A DNA stretch of 64,000 bases from Robertmurraya siralis (GTDB lineage: Bacteria > Bacillota > Bacilli > Bacillales > Cytobacillaceae): the NCBI RefSeq assembly GCF_005502275.1, contig NZ_SWLZ01000002.1, positions 360,531 through 424,530 on the forward strand. Direction: 5' to 3'. This document shows positions 51,590-62,860 of this stretch, piece after piece. A program made the translations under genes and the position numbers. The notes under the pieces were generated by a model that made no database searches, was not told the DNA's origin, and saw only the letters and a list, made by a program, of their open reading frames with translations. How positions within the stretch are numbered: the stretch's first letter is position 1; each line of letters opens with the position of its first letter.

Positions 51590-52618
51590 CTATTCCTTAA
51601 TCTGTACCCCTGCTTGTTCCGTCACAGCACCCATTACATATGCTTTTTCTCCGAGTTCCGTAAACAGTTGAATCACTGCATGAACGTCGTCCTTATTGAC
51701 TGCCATTACCATTCCTGTCCCCATATTAAAGATGTTGTACATTTCTTGACGTTCTAATTTACCGAGCTTTTCCATTAATGAAAAAATGGCTGGTACGGTC
51801 CAATTGCTTTCTAAAAGCTCAGCTCCAAATCCATCCGGTAGCATGCGCGGAATATTTTCGATAAATCCCCCACCCGTAATATGAGAAATACCTTTAATTT
51901 CAAATTTGCGCATAGCTGCTAACAGAGGCTTCACATAAATTCTTGTTGGACGTAAAAGCTCCTCACCAAGCGTGCAGCCAAGTTCCTCGACCTCATCTTC
52001 AAGCGACATTCCCGCTTGCTCTAGGAAAATTTTCCGGACAAGAGAGTAACCATTGCTATGAATTCCATTTGAAGCCAAACCGATTAGAACATCACCTGGT
52101 TTAATATTCTCACCCGTAATAATATTTTCTTTCTCACAAGCCCCAACTGAAAAACCAGCTAAATCATATTCGTCCTCACTATACATTCCCGGCATTTCAG
52201 CAGTCTCTCCCCCAACGAGGGCACAGCCTGCTTGCTCACAGCCATCAGCAATCCCTTTAACTATCGCTTCAATCTTCTCCGGTGCAGCTTTCCCGCAAGC
52301 AATGTAATCCAAAAAGTAAAGCGGTTCTGCCCCTTGAACGACAATATCATTAACACACATAGCAACTGCATCAATGCCGATCGTATCGTGCTTATCCATG
52401 AGAAAAGCGAGCATCAGCTTTGTACCCACACCATCAGTACCCGATATGAGAACAGGTTCTTTCAAATTTAGGGAAGATAAATCAAACATTCCACCAAAAC
52501 CGCCAAGTCCCCCCATAACTCCTGGGCGAATCGTACGGTTCACATGCTTCTTCATTCTTGTGACTGCCTCATAGCCGGCCTCTATATCAACACCTGCTTG
52601 CCTATAAGCATTGGCCAT
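51590..52618 (-). CDS. purM: Phosphoribosylformylglycinamidine cyclo-ligase
   Basis: This 342-residue AIR synthetase belongs to the PurM/PurL ATP-binding family. [60 protein letters not shown] and [13 protein letters not shown] are diagnostic. TAGGAGGTCTTAAC precedes the start. It is 348 bases downstream of purF, an unusually wide gap for this operon. Confidence 0.97.
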   Translation of the reverse strand: MANAYRQAGVDIEAGYEAVTRMKKHVNRTIRPGVMGGLGGFGGMFDLSSLNLKEPVLISGTDGVGTKLMLAFLMDKHDTIGIDAVAMCVNDIVVQGAEPLYFLDYIACGKAAPEKIEAIVKGIADGCEQAGCALVGGETAEMPGMYSEDEYDLAGFSVGACEKENIITGENIKPGDVLIGLASNGIHSNGYSLVRKIFLEQAGMSLEDEVEELGCTLGEELLRPTRIYVKPLLAAMRKFEIKGISHITGGGFIENIPRMLPDGFGAELLESNWTVPAIFSLMEKLGKLERQEMYNIFNMGTGMVMAVNKDDVHAVIQLFTELGEKAYVMGAVTEQAGVQIKE

Positions 52619-52966
52619 GTTAAGACCTCCTAATGATTATTTCGGACATATTTGCGTAAATATTGTCATTTTAAATGAGTGATTTCGTTAGACAATATGG
52701 CTGTTCGAACAATTTGGCACTCATTTCGTGGGAAACCTTAGTTTCACACGCTTTTCAATTACGCTGGAAAGTTGAAAGAATGAGCCAAGGAACAGCCTTT
52801 AAGCCTCTTACCACGCAACGAAGCGAAGCGAAAAACCGCGCCATTTTTTCTTAATTTCAGGTTCAGCATGATACAAGATAAAACTCCGGTGAATAGAAAA
52901 GCGGCATCTAGTGCCGCTAGTCAATATAGACAAAGTTACATACAAGCAAATTCAAAAAACTTTAAC
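52619..52966 (-). other. 348-base gap between purF and purM with a terminator-like hairpin
   Basis: In B. subtilis these genes nearly touch. Here the gap is non-coding in all frames. AGCGGCA (52900-52906) and TGCCGCT (52912-52918) form a stem with a five-base loop, followed on the minus strand by TTTTCTATTC, about 48 bases past the purF stop. Further on, an AATGAGTG/CACTCATT pair lies around 52675-52730. The hairpin could attenuate purM-N-H-D expression. Confidence 0.6.
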
Positions 52967-54379
52967 CTAAACCTTTTCATACATTCTCGCTGTACTTGGA
53001 TAAATCTCCGTAGGATATTTACCTGTAAAGCAAGCGAGGCATTGCCCACAATTTTCATCCGCGCTCACCTTGCCGATCCCTTCTAATAAACCTTCTACAC
53101 TTAAAAAGGTTAGCGTATCGGCACCGATGATTTCCCGCATTTCTTCAACAGAATGACTAGCCGCCATCAACTCTTCTTTGGATGAGGTATCAATCCCATA
53201 GAAACATGGATTTTTAATCGGTGGTGAACTGATGACAACATGCACTTCTGTTGCACCTGCTTCCTTCAACATCGTCACAATTCTGCGACTCGTCGTTCCT
53301 CTAACAATCGAATCGTCGACCATGATTACCCTTTTTCCTTCCACGACACCGCGAACAGCGGAGAGCTTCATTTTTACCCCTTGCTCACGCAAAGACTGCG
53401 AAGGCTGAATAAATGTCCGCCCGACATATTTATTTTTAATCAAGCCCATCTCATAAGGAATCCCTGACTCTTCAGCATAACCGATTGCAGCAGAAATACT
53501 TGAATCAGGAACACCTGTAACAACGTCTGCCTCAATTGGAGCCTCAAGCGCTAGTTTTTTCCCTAAATTTTTACGGGCTGTATGAACATTGATCCCTTGA
53601 ATATCACTATCCGGACGGGAAAAATAAACATATTCCATCGAACACATCGCTTGATTGGCAGGCATTGCATATCTCTCAGAACGGATTCCTGTGTCATCAA
53701 TGATGACCAATTCCCCTGCCTCGACATCACGAACAAAGCTTGCACCAACTACGTCCAGAGCACATGTTTCAGAAGCAACTACGAAAGCATCTCCTAAACG
53801 GCCGATAGAGAGCGGACGCATGCCATTTGGATCAAGAGCAATCATCAGCTGTGTTTCTGTCATAATTAAGAAAGCATAAGCCCCTTTTAGCATGGTCAAA
53901 GCATTCTGCACTTGCTCCACAAGCGGTGCATTTCCGCCACGTCTAATTAAATGGGCAAGCACCTCTGTATCAGAGCTTGTTTGAAAAATGCTTCCCTGCC
54001 CTTCAAGCTGACGTCTTAACGCCGTGGCATTGACCAAATTTCCATTATGGGCAAGTGCTAGACTTCCAGATTGCGAGTGGAAGAGCAGCGGCTGCACATT
54101 CTCATAGCCACCGCCTCCTGCGGTGGCATAGCGAACATGACCAATGGCTCCTGTACCTGTTAATTGCTCGATGGCCTCCGCTGTGAAAATTTCAGCGACA
54201 AGTCCCTCTCCTTTTACCCCTTTAAGCTTCTGACCGTCTGTGACAACCATTCCGGTTCCTTCTTGCCCACGATGTTGCAAGGTGTGTAAACCGTAATAAG
54301 TGATTTGAGCTGCATCAGGATGCCCCCATACACCAAAGATGCCACACTCCTCATTTAATCCCCTTATTTCAGCAAGCAT
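52967..54379 (-). CDS. purF: Amidophosphoribosyltransferase
   Basis: This 470-residue enzyme commits PRPP to purine synthesis. The start at 54379 gives an 11-residue propeptide ([11 protein letters not shown]) before the catalytic N-terminal cysteine of CGIFGVWG. The glutaminase half has [22 protein letters not shown] sequence ([18 protein letters not shown]). The PRPP loop is [18 protein letters not shown]. The 4Fe-4S ligands include CFYGID and NCGQCLACF near the C-terminus. Overlaps purL by 16 bases. Confidence 0.97.
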   Translation of the reverse strand: MLAEIRGLNEECGIFGVWGHPDAAQITYYGLHTLQHRGQEGTGMVVTDGQKLKGVKGEGLVAEIFTAEAIEQLTGTGAIGHVRYATAGGGGYENVQPLLFHSQSGSLALAHNGNLVNATALRRQLEGQGSIFQTSSDTEVLAHLIRRGGNAPLVEQVQNALTMLKGAYAFLIMTETQLMIALDPNGMRPLSIGRLGDAFVVASETCALDVVGASFVRDVEAGELVIIDDTGIRSERYAMPANQAMCSMEYVYFSRPDSDIQGINVHTARKNLGKKLALEAPIEADVVTGVPDSSISAAIGYAEESGIPYEMGLIKNKYVGRTFIQPSQSLREQGVKMKLSAVRGVVEGKRVIMVDDSIVRGTTSRRIVTMLKEAGATEVHVVISSPPIKNPCFYGIDTSSKEELMAASHSVEEMREIIGADTLTFLSVEGLLEGIGKVSADENCGQCLACFTGKYPTEIYPSTARMYEKV

Positions 54380-56583
54380 GGGATAGCCCCTTTCCAAGCA
54401 GCCTCCAAATCCACCACTTTTTGATCAAGAACAAGCTTATCATCAGTATAGATTTGAAGATTAGATGTATTTGTCGTTTCACCAATTAATTGCGCCTTTA
54501 CTAAGCTTTCAAATTGGGCTTTATTTTCTTTTTTCACGGATAGTAGGAAACGTGATTGTGATTCACTGAAAAGTGCAGAGGTTACATCCCCATTTACCGT
54601 CACTTTTGCACCAAGATCAGTGGTTCCCATCAATCCTTCTGCTAATGCAACAGCGAGTCCTCCTTCTGCAATATCATGAGCGGATGCTACAACTCCCGCA
54701 CGAATTGCAGCTAGAACACTCTTTTGATTTTGTTCTTCCACATCAAGGTCAATTTCTGGTGCCTTGCCAAAAATTCGTCCATATGTGAGCTTTTGCAATT
54801 CACTTCCGCCAAATTCAGGCTTGGTTTCCCCAACTAGATAAATAAGGTCTCCTGCGCTTTTAAAGTTTTGTGTCGTCACATGTGCAAGGTTTTCCACAAG
54901 ACCGACCATTCCAACAACAGGTGTTGGGTAAACGGCTGTACCATTCGTTTCATTATAAAGGGATACGTTACCGCCAATGACTGGTGCATTAAGCTTCGTA
55001 CAAGCAGCACTCATCCCGTCTACTGCTTTCTCAAACTGCCAGAAGATTTCCGGTTTTTCTGGATTCCCAAAGTTCAGGCAATCTGTAATCGCTAACGGCT
55101 CACCACCAGAAGCAACGATGTTTCTCGCTGCTTCGGCAACGGCAATTTTTCCACCTGACTCTGGATCTAAATATATATATCTTGAGTTACAATCCGTCGT
55201 CATTGCCAATGCTTTTTCTGTTCCACGAATACGGACAATCGCAGCATCTGATCCTGGAGCCACTACCGTATTGGTGCGTACCATATAGTCATATTGATCA
55301 TAAACCCATTCTTTGCTTGCAATGGTTGCTTGCTGCAAAAGTTTAACAAGCGCTTCATTGTAATCACCGACAGCAGGAATATCATTGCCCATCGCTTGGA
55401 ACTCGCGGAAGTATTCGGGCTCGCGCGAAGGTTTATAATATACTGGCGCATCCTCTGCTAGAGCGTCAGCAGGTACATTTGCAACAACTTCCCCATTGTG
55501 TAGGAGACGAAGCATTTTATCATCGGTTACTTGACCAATTGCAACGCATTCTAAATCATATTTTGAAAATAAATCTACAATTTCTTGCTCACGGCCCTTC
55601 TTCACCACAATGAGCATGCGCTCTTGTGACTCAGATAGCATCATTTCATAAGCCGTCATTCCTGTTTCTCGTTGCGGCACAAGATCAAGATTCATTTCAA
55701 TTCCTGAACCAGCCTTACTGGCCATTTCCGCAGAAGAACTTGTTAATCCCGCTGCTCCCATATCTTGAATTCCAATAAGGGCATCTGATTGAATTAATTC
55801 AAGGCAAGCTTCAATGAGAAGTTTCTCCATAAACGGATCTCCAACTTGAACTGCTGGGCGTTTTTCATCTGAATCCTCTGTTAATTCTTCCGATGCAAAT
55901 GTTGCTCCGTGAATGCCGTCTCGACCTGTCTTAGCACCGACATACATCACCGTATTGCCGATTCCATGTGCCTGACCCTTTTTAATGTCCTTATGGTCAA
56001 TTAACCCCACACACATTGCGTTCACGAGTGGATTACCTTCATAGCAAGGGTCAAACTGTACCTCTCCCCCGACCGTTGGGATTCCAATACAGTTTCCATA
56101 GCCAGCTATTCCAGCGACAACTTCTTTAAAAAGGTAGCGTACACGAGGAGAGGCATCTAACTCTCCAAAACGTAAAGAGTTCAATAAAGCAATCGGTCTT
56201 GCTCCCATGGAAAAAACGTCACGAATGATCCCACCGACACCTGTTGCCGCTCCTTGATAAGGCTCTATTGCAGAAGGATGATTATGGCTTTCGATTTTAA
56301 AGACAACCGCTTGATCATCGCCAATATCAACAATTCCCGCTCCCTCTCCAGGACCTTGAAGGACTCGTTCCCCTTTTGTTGGAAACTTTCTTAATACTGG
56401 CTTTGAATTTTTATAGCTGCAATGCTCTGACCACATAACAGAAAAAAGGCCAGTTTCTGTATAATTAGGAGTTCTTCCAAGGATTTTCTCTACATTCGCA
56501 AATTCCTCGTCAGTTAAACCCATTTCTCGATAAATTTTTTCTTCTTTTATTTGTTGTGGACTTGGTTCAAGCATGATCGACAT
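54364..56583 (-). CDS. purL: Phosphoribosylformylglycinamidine synthase large subunit
   Basis: This 739-residue small-type PurL works with PurQ and PurS to make [83 protein letters not shown] and [20 protein letters not shown] are conserved. GGAGGGAAGCAC precedes the ATG. It lies 88 bases after purQ. Confidence 0.97.
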   Translation of the reverse strand: MSIMLEPSPQQIKEEKIYREMGLTDEEFANVEKILGRTPNYTETGLFSVMWSEHCSYKNSKPVLRKFPTKGERVLQGPGEGAGIVDIGDDQAVVFKIESHNHPSAIEPYQGAATGVGGIIRDVFSMGARPIALLNSLRFGELDASPRVRYLFKEVVAGIAGYGNCIGIPTVGGEVQFDPCYEGNPLVNAMCVGLIDHKDIKKGQAHGIGNTVMYVGAKTGRDGIHGATFASEELTEDSDEKRPAVQVGDPFMEKLLIEACLELIQSDALIGIQDMGAAGLTSSSAEMASKAGSGIEMNLDLVPQRETGMTAYEMMLSESQERMLIVVKKGREQEIVDLFSKYDLECVAIGQVTDDKMLRLLHNGEVVANVPADALAEDAPVYYKPSREPEYFREFQAMGNDIPAVGDYNEALVKLLQQATIASKEWVYDQYDYMVRTNTVVAPGSDAAIVRIRGTEKALAMTTDCNSRYIYLDPESGGKIAVAEAARNIVASGGEPLAITDCLNFGNPEKPEIFWQFEKAVDGMSAACTKLNAPVIGGNVSLYNETNGTAVYPTPVVGMVGLVENLAHVTTQNFKSAGDLIYLVGETKPEFGGSELQKLTYGRIFGKAPEIDLDVEEQNQKSVLAAIRAGVVASAHDIAEGGLAVALAEGLMGTTDLGAKVTVNGDVTSALFSESQSRFLLSVKKENKAQFESLVKAQLIGETTNTSNLQIYTDDKLVLDQKVVDLEAAWKGAIPCLLK

Positions 56584-56671
56584 GTGCTTCCCTCCATAAT
56601 TTTACGATAGATGACTGCTTTGTTTACCAGCTTATGCGCAGGAATCTTTAGCCTACTGCCACCTGATGATT

Positions 56672-57349
56672 TTATACGACAACAGCATTTCGAAAAGTTT
56701 TCACGATCGAGCGGAATAGCTTCAAGCCATCTGCTCCTCCTAATAATTCATCAACTGCTCTTTCAGGATGGGGCATCATGCCAAGTACATTTCCCTTTTC
56801 ATTGATGATTCCAGCGATGTCCTCTAAAGAACCGTTTGGATTGTTTTCATACGTAAAGACAATTTGGCGATTGTCCTTTAATTTTTGTAAGGTCTCCTCA
56901 TCACAATAGTAATTCCCTTCACCATGGGCGATCGGAACGGTAATGATTTCGCTTTTTTTATACTCAGAAGTAAAAATAGTCTCGTTATTTTCTACCTTTA
57001 ATCTCGTTGGTCTACAAATGAATTTCAGGCTTTCATTCCGTCTCATCGCACCTGGTAACAGCCCGCTTTCGAGGAGGATCTGAAAGCCATTACAAACACC
57101 AAGGACAGGTTTTCCTGCATTGGCTGCTTTCACAACCTCTTGCATCACCTTGCTAAAGCGAGCAATTGCTCCTGTGCGCAAGTAATCTCCGTAGGAAAAT
57201 CCACCAGGTAAAAGGATTCCATCAAATTCATCTAAATGATCTGCATCATGCCAAACATACTCGACTTCTTCGCCAAGTTCATCTCTAATTGCGTGATACA
57301 TATCTACATCACAGTTGGAGCCTGGGAACACGATGACAGCAAACTTCAT
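56672..57349 (-). CDS. purQ: Phosphoribosylformylglycinamidine synthase glutaminase subunit
   Basis: This 225-residue class I glutamine amidotransferase opens with [20 protein letters not shown]. It has the nucleophile cysteine in [20 protein letters not shown] and the catalytic histidine and glutamate in [14 protein letters not shown]. It supplies ammonia to PurL. The start at 57349 overlaps purS by four bases; a codon at 57361 lies further up without a better site. Confidence 0.96.
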   Translation of the reverse strand: MKFAVIVFPGSNCDVDMYHAIRDELGEEVEYVWHDADHLDEFDGILLPGGFSYGDYLRTGAIARFSKVMQEVVKAANAGKPVLGVCNGFQILLESGLLPGAMRRNESLKFICRPTRLKVENNETIFTSEYKKSEIITVPIAHGEGNYYCDEETLQKLKDNRQIVFTYENNPNGSLEDIAGIINEKGNVLGMMPHPERAVDELLGGADGLKLFRSIVKTFRNAVVV

Positions 57350-57600
57350 TGGGCTACACACTCCTCAATTTCATAGCGATAGTCTTCAATAACAGGGTTT
57401 GCTAGGAGGCGCTCACACACTTCCTTTACGACATCTTCAACGTTGCGTTCTGATTTTTCAACCGTTAACTCCATGTATTTTCCAATTCGAACGTCTGATA
57501 CTTCGTTATAGCTTAATGACTGTAATGAGTGCTTTACCGCAGCCCCTTGTGGATCAAGTACACTTTCTCTTAATGTTACATAAACCTTTACTTTATACAT
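57346..57600 (-). CDS. purS: Phosphoribosylformylglycinamidine synthase subunit PurS
   Basis: This 84-residue subunit bridges PurL and Pur[21 protein letters not shown] and [20 protein letters not shown] are family motifs. The ATG at 57600 gives the family length; it overlaps the end of purC by eight bases. The frame is open 14 codons further up inside purC. Confidence 0.95.
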   Translation of the reverse strand: MYKVKVYVTLRESVLDPQGAAVKHSLQSLSYNEVSDVRIGKYMELTVEKSERNVEDVVKEVCERLLANPVIEDYRYEIEECVAQ

Positions 57601-58312
57601 GTGATGGACCTCCCAGTCTCGCAAGAATGTTTTCATAAGCATCTGTTAAGCTTCCTAAATTACGGCGGAATACATCTTTATCCAGCTTCTCATTCGTGTT
57701 GCTATCCCATAGGCGACAGGTATCTGGTGAAATTTCATCAGCAAGGACGATGTTCCCTTCGGCATCCTTTCCGAATTCCAGCTTAAAGTCGATGAGGCGA
57801 ATATTTAATTCAAGAAACAACCTCGATAACACTTCATTGACCTGTAGTGCTTTTTCTTTTAAAAGGGCTACTTCGTCCTTCGTCGCCAATTGTAATTCTT
57901 CGATATGGTCATCCGTAATGAGTGGATCTCCAAGAGCATCATCTTTATAGTAAAATTCAACGAGGGGTTTTGAGAGAGGGTTTCCTTCATTAATCCCCAG
58001 TCTTTTAGAAAAGCTGCCTGCTGCCACATTGCGTATGACAACTTCAAGAGGAATAATCGTTACCTTCTTTACAAGCTGTTCCGTTTCGGAAAGCTTCTTA
58101 ACAAAATGAGTGGCAATTCCCTCTTTTTTCAACTTTGAAAATATTAAACTTGTAATCTCGTTATTTAATTTTCCTTTACCCGTAATCTGCTCCTTCTTTT
58201 CACCATTAAAAGCTGTCGCAGAATCCTTGTACTCCAACCATACGAGATTTTCATCATCCGTTTGATATACTCTCTTTGCTTTTCCTTCATATAACAATGC
58301 TCTTTTTTCCAT
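57593..58312 (-). CDS. purC: SAICAR synthetase
   Basis: This 239-residue enzyme condenses CAIR with aspartate. [30 protein letters not shown] sequence ([16 protein letters not shown]), [20 protein letters not shown] and [15 protein letters not shown] are diagnostic. GGAGG before the ATG. It is separated from purB by 150 bases that hold an inverted repeat. Confidence 0.96.
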   Translation of the reverse strand: MEKRALLYEGKAKRVYQTDDENLVWLEYKDSATAFNGEKKEQITGKGKLNNEITSLIFSKLKKEGIATHFVKKLSETEQLVKKVTIIPLEVVIRNVAAGSFSKRLGINEGNPLSKPLVEFYYKDDALGDPLITDDHIEELQLATKDEVALLKEKALQVNEVLSRLFLELNIRLIDFKLEFGKDAEGNIVLADEISPDTCRLWDSNTNEKLDKDVFRRNLGSLTDAYENILARLGGPSHV

Positions 58313-58355
58313 GATGAGGAGAGCCTCCTATACTAAAAGTGGAAGTGCCTTGGTC

Positions 58356-58436
58356 ATCGCCTTACAAACTTTTCGATTGAAGAAACTTTGACTTATCGTA
58401 GGATGTAAAACCAGTATCAGAAGTTTGAAAGGCGAT
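58356..58436. repeat. Palindromic repeat element between purB and purC
   Basis: ATCGCCTTACAAACTTTT (58356-58373) and AGAAGTTTGAAAGGCGAT (58419-58436) are reverse complements at 16 of 18 positions, around a 45-base loop. The whole element including GGAAGTGCC and GGCGCTC flanks occupies most of the 150-base gap. It looks like an inserted dispersed palindrome. Confidence 0.65.
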
Positions 58437-58462
58437 AGGCGCTCATTTAAAAATGAATCCTT

Positions 58463-59755
58463 CTATAGTCCTAAACGATCAAAGATTGTATCGACATGCT
58501 TTAAGTGGTAATTATAATCAAAACAATCATCAATTTCTGCTGGTGAAAGCTTTGCTGTTATGGTTTCATCGGCAGAAATTAAGCTCTTAAACGGAACTTG
58601 CTTTTCCCATGCTTCCATCGCTCTTGGTTGCACCGTATCATACGCTTCTTCACGTGGTAGGCCTTTATCGATTAAGGCGAGTAGAACACGTTGAGAGTAA
58701 ATAAGACCAAGTGTACGATCCATGTTGCGCTTCATGTTTTCTGGGAAGACCGTTAAATTTTTCACGATATTGCCGAAGCGATTTAACATGTAATTCAAAG
58801 CAATCGTGGCATCTGGTAAAATAATTCGCTCTGCTGAAGAATGTGAAATATCACGTTCATGCCAAAGCGGGACATTTTCATATGCAGTCAACATATGTCC
58901 ACGGATGACACGGGCAAGTCCAGTCATATTTTCAGAACCGATCGGGTTGCGTTTATGCGGCATGGCGGAAGAACCTTTTTGACCTTTTGCAAAAAATTCT
59001 TCTACCTCTCGGGTTTCACTCTTTTGCAGACCTCTTATTTCGACTGCCATTTTTTCGATTGATGTAGCGATTAACGCAATTGTCGACATATAGTGGGCAT
59101 GACGATCACGTTGCAATGTTTGAGTAGAAACGGGCGCTGGTTTAATGCCAAGCTTCTCACATACATATTTCTCAACAAATGGGTCAATATTGGCATATGT
59201 TCCAACTGCCCCAGATATTTTTCCGTATTCAACCCCCTCAGCAGCTTGCTTAAAGCGTTCTAGGTTACGCTTCATTTCTTCATACCAAAGGGCTAGCTTC
59301 AGTCCAAATGTTGTTGGCTCCGCATGAACACCGTGAGTACGTCCCATCATCACTGTATATTTATATTCCCGCGCTTTGTTTTTTAAGATTTCAACAAAGC
59401 CCTCTATATCCTTTAGCAAAATGTCATTGGCTTGCTTTATTAAATAGGATAAAGCCGTGTCAACGACATCTGTTGAAGTTAGTCCATAGTGAACCCACTT
59501 TCTTTCCTCACCAAGTGTTTCGGATACGGCACGAGTAAAAGCGACAACATCATGTCGTGTCTCTTCTTCAATCTCTTTAATGCGGTTGATATCAAATGAT
59601 GCCTTTTCACGGATTTTTTGAACATCCTCCTTCGGGATTTCTCCAAGCTCCACCCATGCTTCACATGCTAAAATCTCTACCTCTAACCAAGCTTTAAAAC
59701 GGTTTTCCTCTGTCCAAATAGCACCCATTTCGGGTCTTGTATAACGATCGATCAT
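58463..59755 (-). CDS. purB: Adenylosuccinate lyase
   Basis: This 430-residue fumarase/aspartase-superfamily enzyme acts twice in purine synthesis. [20 protein letters not shown] opens the protein. [36 protein letters not shown] and the signature [20 protein letters not shown] are intact. The ATG at 59755 fits the B. subtilis length; upstream residues belong to purK overlap. It ends 150 bases before purC. Confidence 0.97.
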   Translation of the reverse strand: MIDRYTRPEMGAIWTEENRFKAWLEVEILACEAWVELGEIPKEDVQKIREKASFDINRIKEIEEETRHDVVAFTRAVSETLGEERKWVHYGLTSTDVVDTALSYLIKQANDILLKDIEGFVEILKNKAREYKYTVMMGRTHGVHAEPTTFGLKLALWYEEMKRNLERFKQAAEGVEYGKISGAVGTYANIDPFVEKYVCEKLGIKPAPVSTQTLQRDRHAHYMSTIALIATSIEKMAVEIRGLQKSETREVEEFFAKGQKGSSAMPHKRNPIGSENMTGLARVIRGHMLTAYENVPLWHERDISHSSAERIILPDATIALNYMLNRFGNIVKNLTVFPENMKRNMDRTLGLIYSQRVLLALIDKGLPREEAYDTVQPRAMEAWEKQVPFKSLISADETITAKLSPAEIDDCFDYNYHLKHVDTIFDRLGL

Positions 59756-59759
59756 GTTT

Positions 59760-60911
59760 TTATCCTCCGATTCTTTCCTTCGCCTGTTCCCAAATTCCAC
59801 TGCTGTCAATTTCAGATAGGGCGTTCTCTATTGAATGATTCAAAATGGTCACATGCCCCATTTTTCTTTTTACTTTTGCTTCCCTTTTTCCATATAAGTG
59901 AATTTTCCAGTTTGGATAATCGTTTATTTTTCCAATGATTTGTTCTTGATGTTCACCAAGAATATTGACCATAACGACTGGTTTTAATAATTCGGTACTT
60001 CCAAGCGATAGATTGCAAACAGCACGAATATGCTGCTCAAACTGAGACGTTTCACAAGCCTCTATCGTGTAATGACCTGAATTATGTGGTCGAGGCGCCA
60101 GTTCATTTATATAGATTGCTCCCTCTGTCGTTAAAAACATCTCCACCGCTAATGTCCCGACTAAATTTAATGATCTGGCCAGCTCTGTCGCAAGTGAGAT
60201 TGCTTTTTCCTTCGCATCCTCTGCCATTCTTGCTGGCACGATTGTTTCATGCAGAATGTTGTCCTTATGAATATTCTCTCCCACCGGAAAAACGGATGTC
60301 TCACCTTTGGGGCTGCGTACAATAATGACGGAGATTTCTTTTTCAAAAGAAATCCACTGCTCAAGAACACATAATCCAGATTCAACCAGCGGTGCTCCTT
60401 TTTCAATGTCATCTCTTGAACGAATGACGAGCTGTCCTTTACCATCGTAACCACCCGTTGCTGTTTTTAGTACACAAGGATAGCCGATTTCATCGATATG
60501 AGCATAAATGTCAGTCATGTCATTAATTACCCTATACGGAGCGACTTCTGCACCCGCCTTTTGAATCGCTGCTTTTTCTGTTGCTCTATTTTGGGTGATT
60601 TCTAACACTTCTTTTCCTTGTGGCACATAAGCATTCTCACAAAGCCAGTCGAGCGCCTCCGCATCGATATTTTCGAACTCGTACGTAATAACATCACTAA
60701 CTTCAGCCAGTTTTTGAATCGCCAGTAAATCATGATATTGTGCAACAATTTCAATATCGGCAACTTGCCCACAAGGAGAATTTTCTGTTGGATCCAGCAC
60801 AGCAACGCAGTAGCCTTTTTCTTTCGCTGCTATTGCCATCATTCTCCCAAGCTGCCCTCCACCGATAATTCCAATCGTTTGTCCAGGTAAAATGGTTTTA
60901 AACAAGCTCAT
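59760..60911 (-). CDS. purK: N5-carboxyaminoimidazole ribonucleotide synthase
   Basis: This 383-residue ATP-grasp enzyme makes N5-CAIR from AIR, bicarbonate and [41 protein letters not shown] and [20 protein letters not shown] are diagnostic. It overlaps the end of purE by 14 bases and ends four bases before the purB start codon, a tightly coupled set. Confidence 0.96.
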   Translation of the reverse strand: MSLFKTILPGQTIGIIGGGQLGRMMAIAAKEKGYCVAVLDPTENSPCGQVADIEIVAQYHDLLAIQKLAEVSDVITYEFENIDAEALDWLCENAYVPQGKEVLEITQNRATEKAAIQKAGAEVAPYRVINDMTDIYAHIDEIGYPCVLKTATGGYDGKGQLVIRSRDDIEKGAPLVESGLCVLEQWISFEKEISVIIVRSPKGETSVFPVGENIHKDNILHETIVPARMAEDAKEKAISLATELARSLNLVGTLAVEMFLTTEGAIYINELAPRPHNSGHYTIEACETSQFEQHIRAVCNLSLGSTELLKPVVMVNILGEHQEQIIGKINDYPNWKIHLYGKREAKVKRKMGHVTILNHSIENALSEIDSSGIWEQAKERIGG

Positions 60912-61386
60912 CACTACTTTCCATTACAGCCTCTCTCGTTGCTTCACGCATTTTGTCGAGTCGTTCTGCTACTGCGAAATCAGTCGCACCAAGTATTTGC
61001 GCAGCAAGCAATCCAGCGTTCGTGGCTCCTGCCTTGCCGATAGCTACTGTCGCTACTGGAACACCACCCGGCATTTGTACGATCGATAATAAGGAATCCA
61101 ATCCATTTAATGCTTTTGATTGAATTGGCACACCGATTACAGGAAGAGTCGTTTTAGCCGCTACCATACCTGGAAGATGGGCCGCCCCTCCTGCACCTGC
61201 AATAATTACGTTAAAGCCCCGTCCTCTTGCTTCTTCTGCATATTGAAACATAAGGTCTGGAGTCCTATGTGCGGATACTACTTTTTTTTCATAGGAAATC
61301 TCGAGCTTATCCAGCACGTCACACGCATGCTTCATTGTTTCCCAATCCGATGTACTCCCCATAATTACTGCAACCTGCACGCTCAT
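60898..61386 (-). CDS. purE: N5-CAIR mutase
   Basis: This 162-residue class I PurE converts N5-CAIR to [64 protein letters not shown] and VGVPIQS-like [20 protein letters not shown] are the family motifs. First gene of the operon. GGAGGAG lies before the ATG and the riboswitch terminator 31 bases upstream. Confidence 0.97.
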   Translation of the reverse strand: MSVQVAVIMGSTSDWETMKHACDVLDKLEISYEKKVVSAHRTPDLMFQYAEEARGRGFNVIIAGAGGAAHLPGMVAAKTTLPVIGVPIQSKALNGLDSLLSIVQMPGGVPVATVAIGKAGATNAGLLAAQILGATDFAVAERLDKMREATREAVMESSDELV

Positions 61387-61416
61387 TTTTCTCCTCCATT
61401 TTTAACCATAATAAAA

Positions 61417-61465
61417 GCCCGGAACAAACTGCTTAATCCTATGAAGGAAAGCAATCTGTCCGGGC
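61417..61465 (-). terminator. Riboswitch-controlled terminator of the pur operon
   Basis: On the minus strand GCCCGGACAGATTGC pairs with GCAGTTTGTTCCGGGC around the CTTTCCTTCATAGGATTAA region, and TTTTATTATGG follows. It stands 128 bases downstream of the aptamer and 31 before purE, where ligand-dependent termination is expected. Confidence 0.9.
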
Positions 61466-61499
61466 ACATTGTTCATTTATTGAGGCACAGAAAATAAAA

Positions 61500-61545
61500 G
61501 GACATCATCTAAGGCTGCGCTAGCACAGCCATTCCACCCATGTCC
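61500..61545 (-). other. Extra stem-loop between aptamer and terminator
   Basis: GGACAT (61500-61505) pairs with ATGTCC (61540-61545), and GGCTG pairs with CAGCC inside. It lies in the long linker of the purE leader and may shape the switch, or be an antiterminator half. Confidence 0.45.
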
Positions 61546-61593
61546 GCTTATGCCCTTCAATTAAAGATCAATTTTTATCCCGTCATTTACTTT

Positions 61594-61661
61594 CCTCATA
61601 GTCCAACAATTTAAGGTTGTCGGGTAGAAACTTATGGGCCATATTCCCATTATATATGAGG
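61594..61661 (-). ncRNA. Purine (guanine-class) riboswitch aptamer
   Basis: On the minus strand the RNA reads CCTCATATATAATGGGAA, ATGGCCCATAAGTTTCTACC, CGACAACCTTAAATTGTTGG, ACTATGAGG. This includes the conserved core ATATGG...GTTTCTACC...GACTATG and the closing P1 helix (CCTCATA/TATGAGG). The base before TATG in GACTATG is C, the specificity position pairing with guanine or hypoxanthine; adenine riboswitches carry U there. With the downstream terminator it should switch off purE-purD when guanine is plentiful. Confidence 0.95.
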
Positions 61662-61701
61662 TAAATTGTATTTTTTTATCGATTATTCCATTTGCACTAC
61701 C

Positions 61702-61772
61702 ATAGTAACAACATTAACGGTGTGTGTCAACAATAATCGAACAATAATAAAATATTCTTCTATTAATGTTCG
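61702..61772 (-). promoter_or_regulatory. pur operon promoter with paired PurR boxes
   Basis: On the minus strand TTGACA (61725-61730) and TACTAT (61702-61707) are spaced by exactly 17 bases. Upstream, CGAAC on the plus strand at 61738-61742 and its inverse GTTCG at 61768-61772, each flanked by A/T, form two oppositely oriented PurBoxes as in B. subtilis. The PurR repressor with PRPP control is expected. Confidence 0.85.
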
Positions 61773-61776
61773 TGTT

Positions 61777-61977
61777 TTAACCCTCTGTCCTCTTTGCCTC
61801 AAAAATAATTTGCCTTCCTATAGGCTCATAGACCACCGTGGAGCCTTGCTTTTTCTCCTGAAATATTGGTTTTTCTTCTCTTCGTACAGGAATGTAGCCA
61901 GCCTTTTGGATGCGGTCCAGACATTGATCAATCGTCTCATTTTCTTGCACTTCAAATCTTTGCTTCAATCTGCTCAT
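61777..61977 (-). CDS. yebG: NETI motif-containing protein (YebG)
   Basis: This 66-residue protein has [20 protein letters not shown] (the NETI motif) followed by [16 protein letters not shown] and a basic end. It equals B. subtilis YebG in size and place. Function unknown. Its start overlaps the end of yebE by four bases. Its 3' end reaches the PurBox region. Confidence 0.9.
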   Translation of the reverse strand: MSRLKQRFEVQENETIDQCLDRIQKAGYIPVRREEKPIFQEKKQGSTVVYEPIGRQIIFEAKRTEG

Positions 61978-62516
61978 GAAAACAATCTTCCCTTCTTAAC
62001 CGATTTAACCCAAAATCCACCGTAGATCGTTTTCGGTTCATACGCGATAATAAATGCTTTCGGGTCAAGCTCTTTAATGGTTGCATAGAGCTTTAATTCA
62101 TATTTTCTTGGCGTTAAAATTTGCAACGCCATCCGATCCCCCTCAAGGCCATTCGCAGCCCAGCTCGTTACACCATAGCCTTTTTCCCGCAGAAGTCTCG
62201 GTAAGTCCCGATCATATTCCTTCGTAATTACATTGACGGTAATATAGCCCAATGCAAGCTTCTCCTCAATTTTCATTCCTACAATTACACCAATCCCGTA
62301 ACCAACTGCATACGCAATCAAGTTCTGAATCTGGTTCAAATTATCAAGTACTAACCCAAGCCCGATAACATAAATAACAACCTCAATCATACTTATAAAA
62401 GCAGCTAAATACCTTTGTCCCTTTAACGTCAAAATCATTCTAATCGTAAAAAAAGACACATAGACAATATTAATGACGAGGATAATGAGCACCATTACCA
62501 ATCCATTTTGTAACAC
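61974..62516 (-). CDS. yebE: UPF0316/DUF2179 membrane protein YebE
   Basis: This 180-residue protein has three N-terminal helices ([60 protein letters not shown]) and a soluble C-terminal DUF2179 domain ([40 protein letters not shown]) of the type that binds small ligands. B. subtilis YebE has the same order before yebG and purE. Function unknown. AGGAGGACATTTCC precedes the GTG/TTG-style start region. Confidence 0.9.
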   Translation of the reverse strand: MLQNGLVMVLIILVINIVYVSFFTIRMILTLKGQRYLAAFISMIEVVIYVIGLGLVLDNLNQIQNLIAYAVGYGIGVIVGMKIEEKLALGYITVNVITKEYDRDLPRLLREKGYGVTSWAANGLEGDRMALQILTPRKYELKLYATIKELDPKAFIIAYEPKTIYGGFWVKSVKKGRLFS

Positions 62517-62675
62517 GGAAATGTCCTCCTAATAAAGCAAAATCGTGTATGCCTCATTTTACTAAAAATGAAACCTAATTGCACTCTATTTCAGCTACTT
62601 CTGTTAGATGAGTACTTGTGTCCTATTGCTTGAGCCCGATCCCTCTGACCTTGTCGATAAAATCTCGACTATACA

Positions 62676-62760
62676 ATTGCACACATTAGACATACTTGCA
62701 CGCAGTTGCTTTGAATTGCACCGATTTAAAGTATATTGCGCTTAATTTTTCTCAATTTGC
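62676..62760. repeat. Phased TTGC-word array
   Basis: ATTGCAC, CTTGCAC, ATTGCAC, ATTGCGC and TTTGCTT carry the core TTGC at 62677, 62696, 62716, 62736 and 62757: spacings 19, 20, 20 and 21 bases. The word is close to the ATTGCGC of the array at 63102. Spacers are unrelated. Confidence 0.6.
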
Positions 62761-62860
62761 TTTTATCTTTTCCCTCTCGGTTTGGAAAAAACCTAAGATT
62801 GCAAAATGAAATTTACGAAAACGTCCAATATTTTTAGTGGGGGGTAGCTGAATTGTTGTG

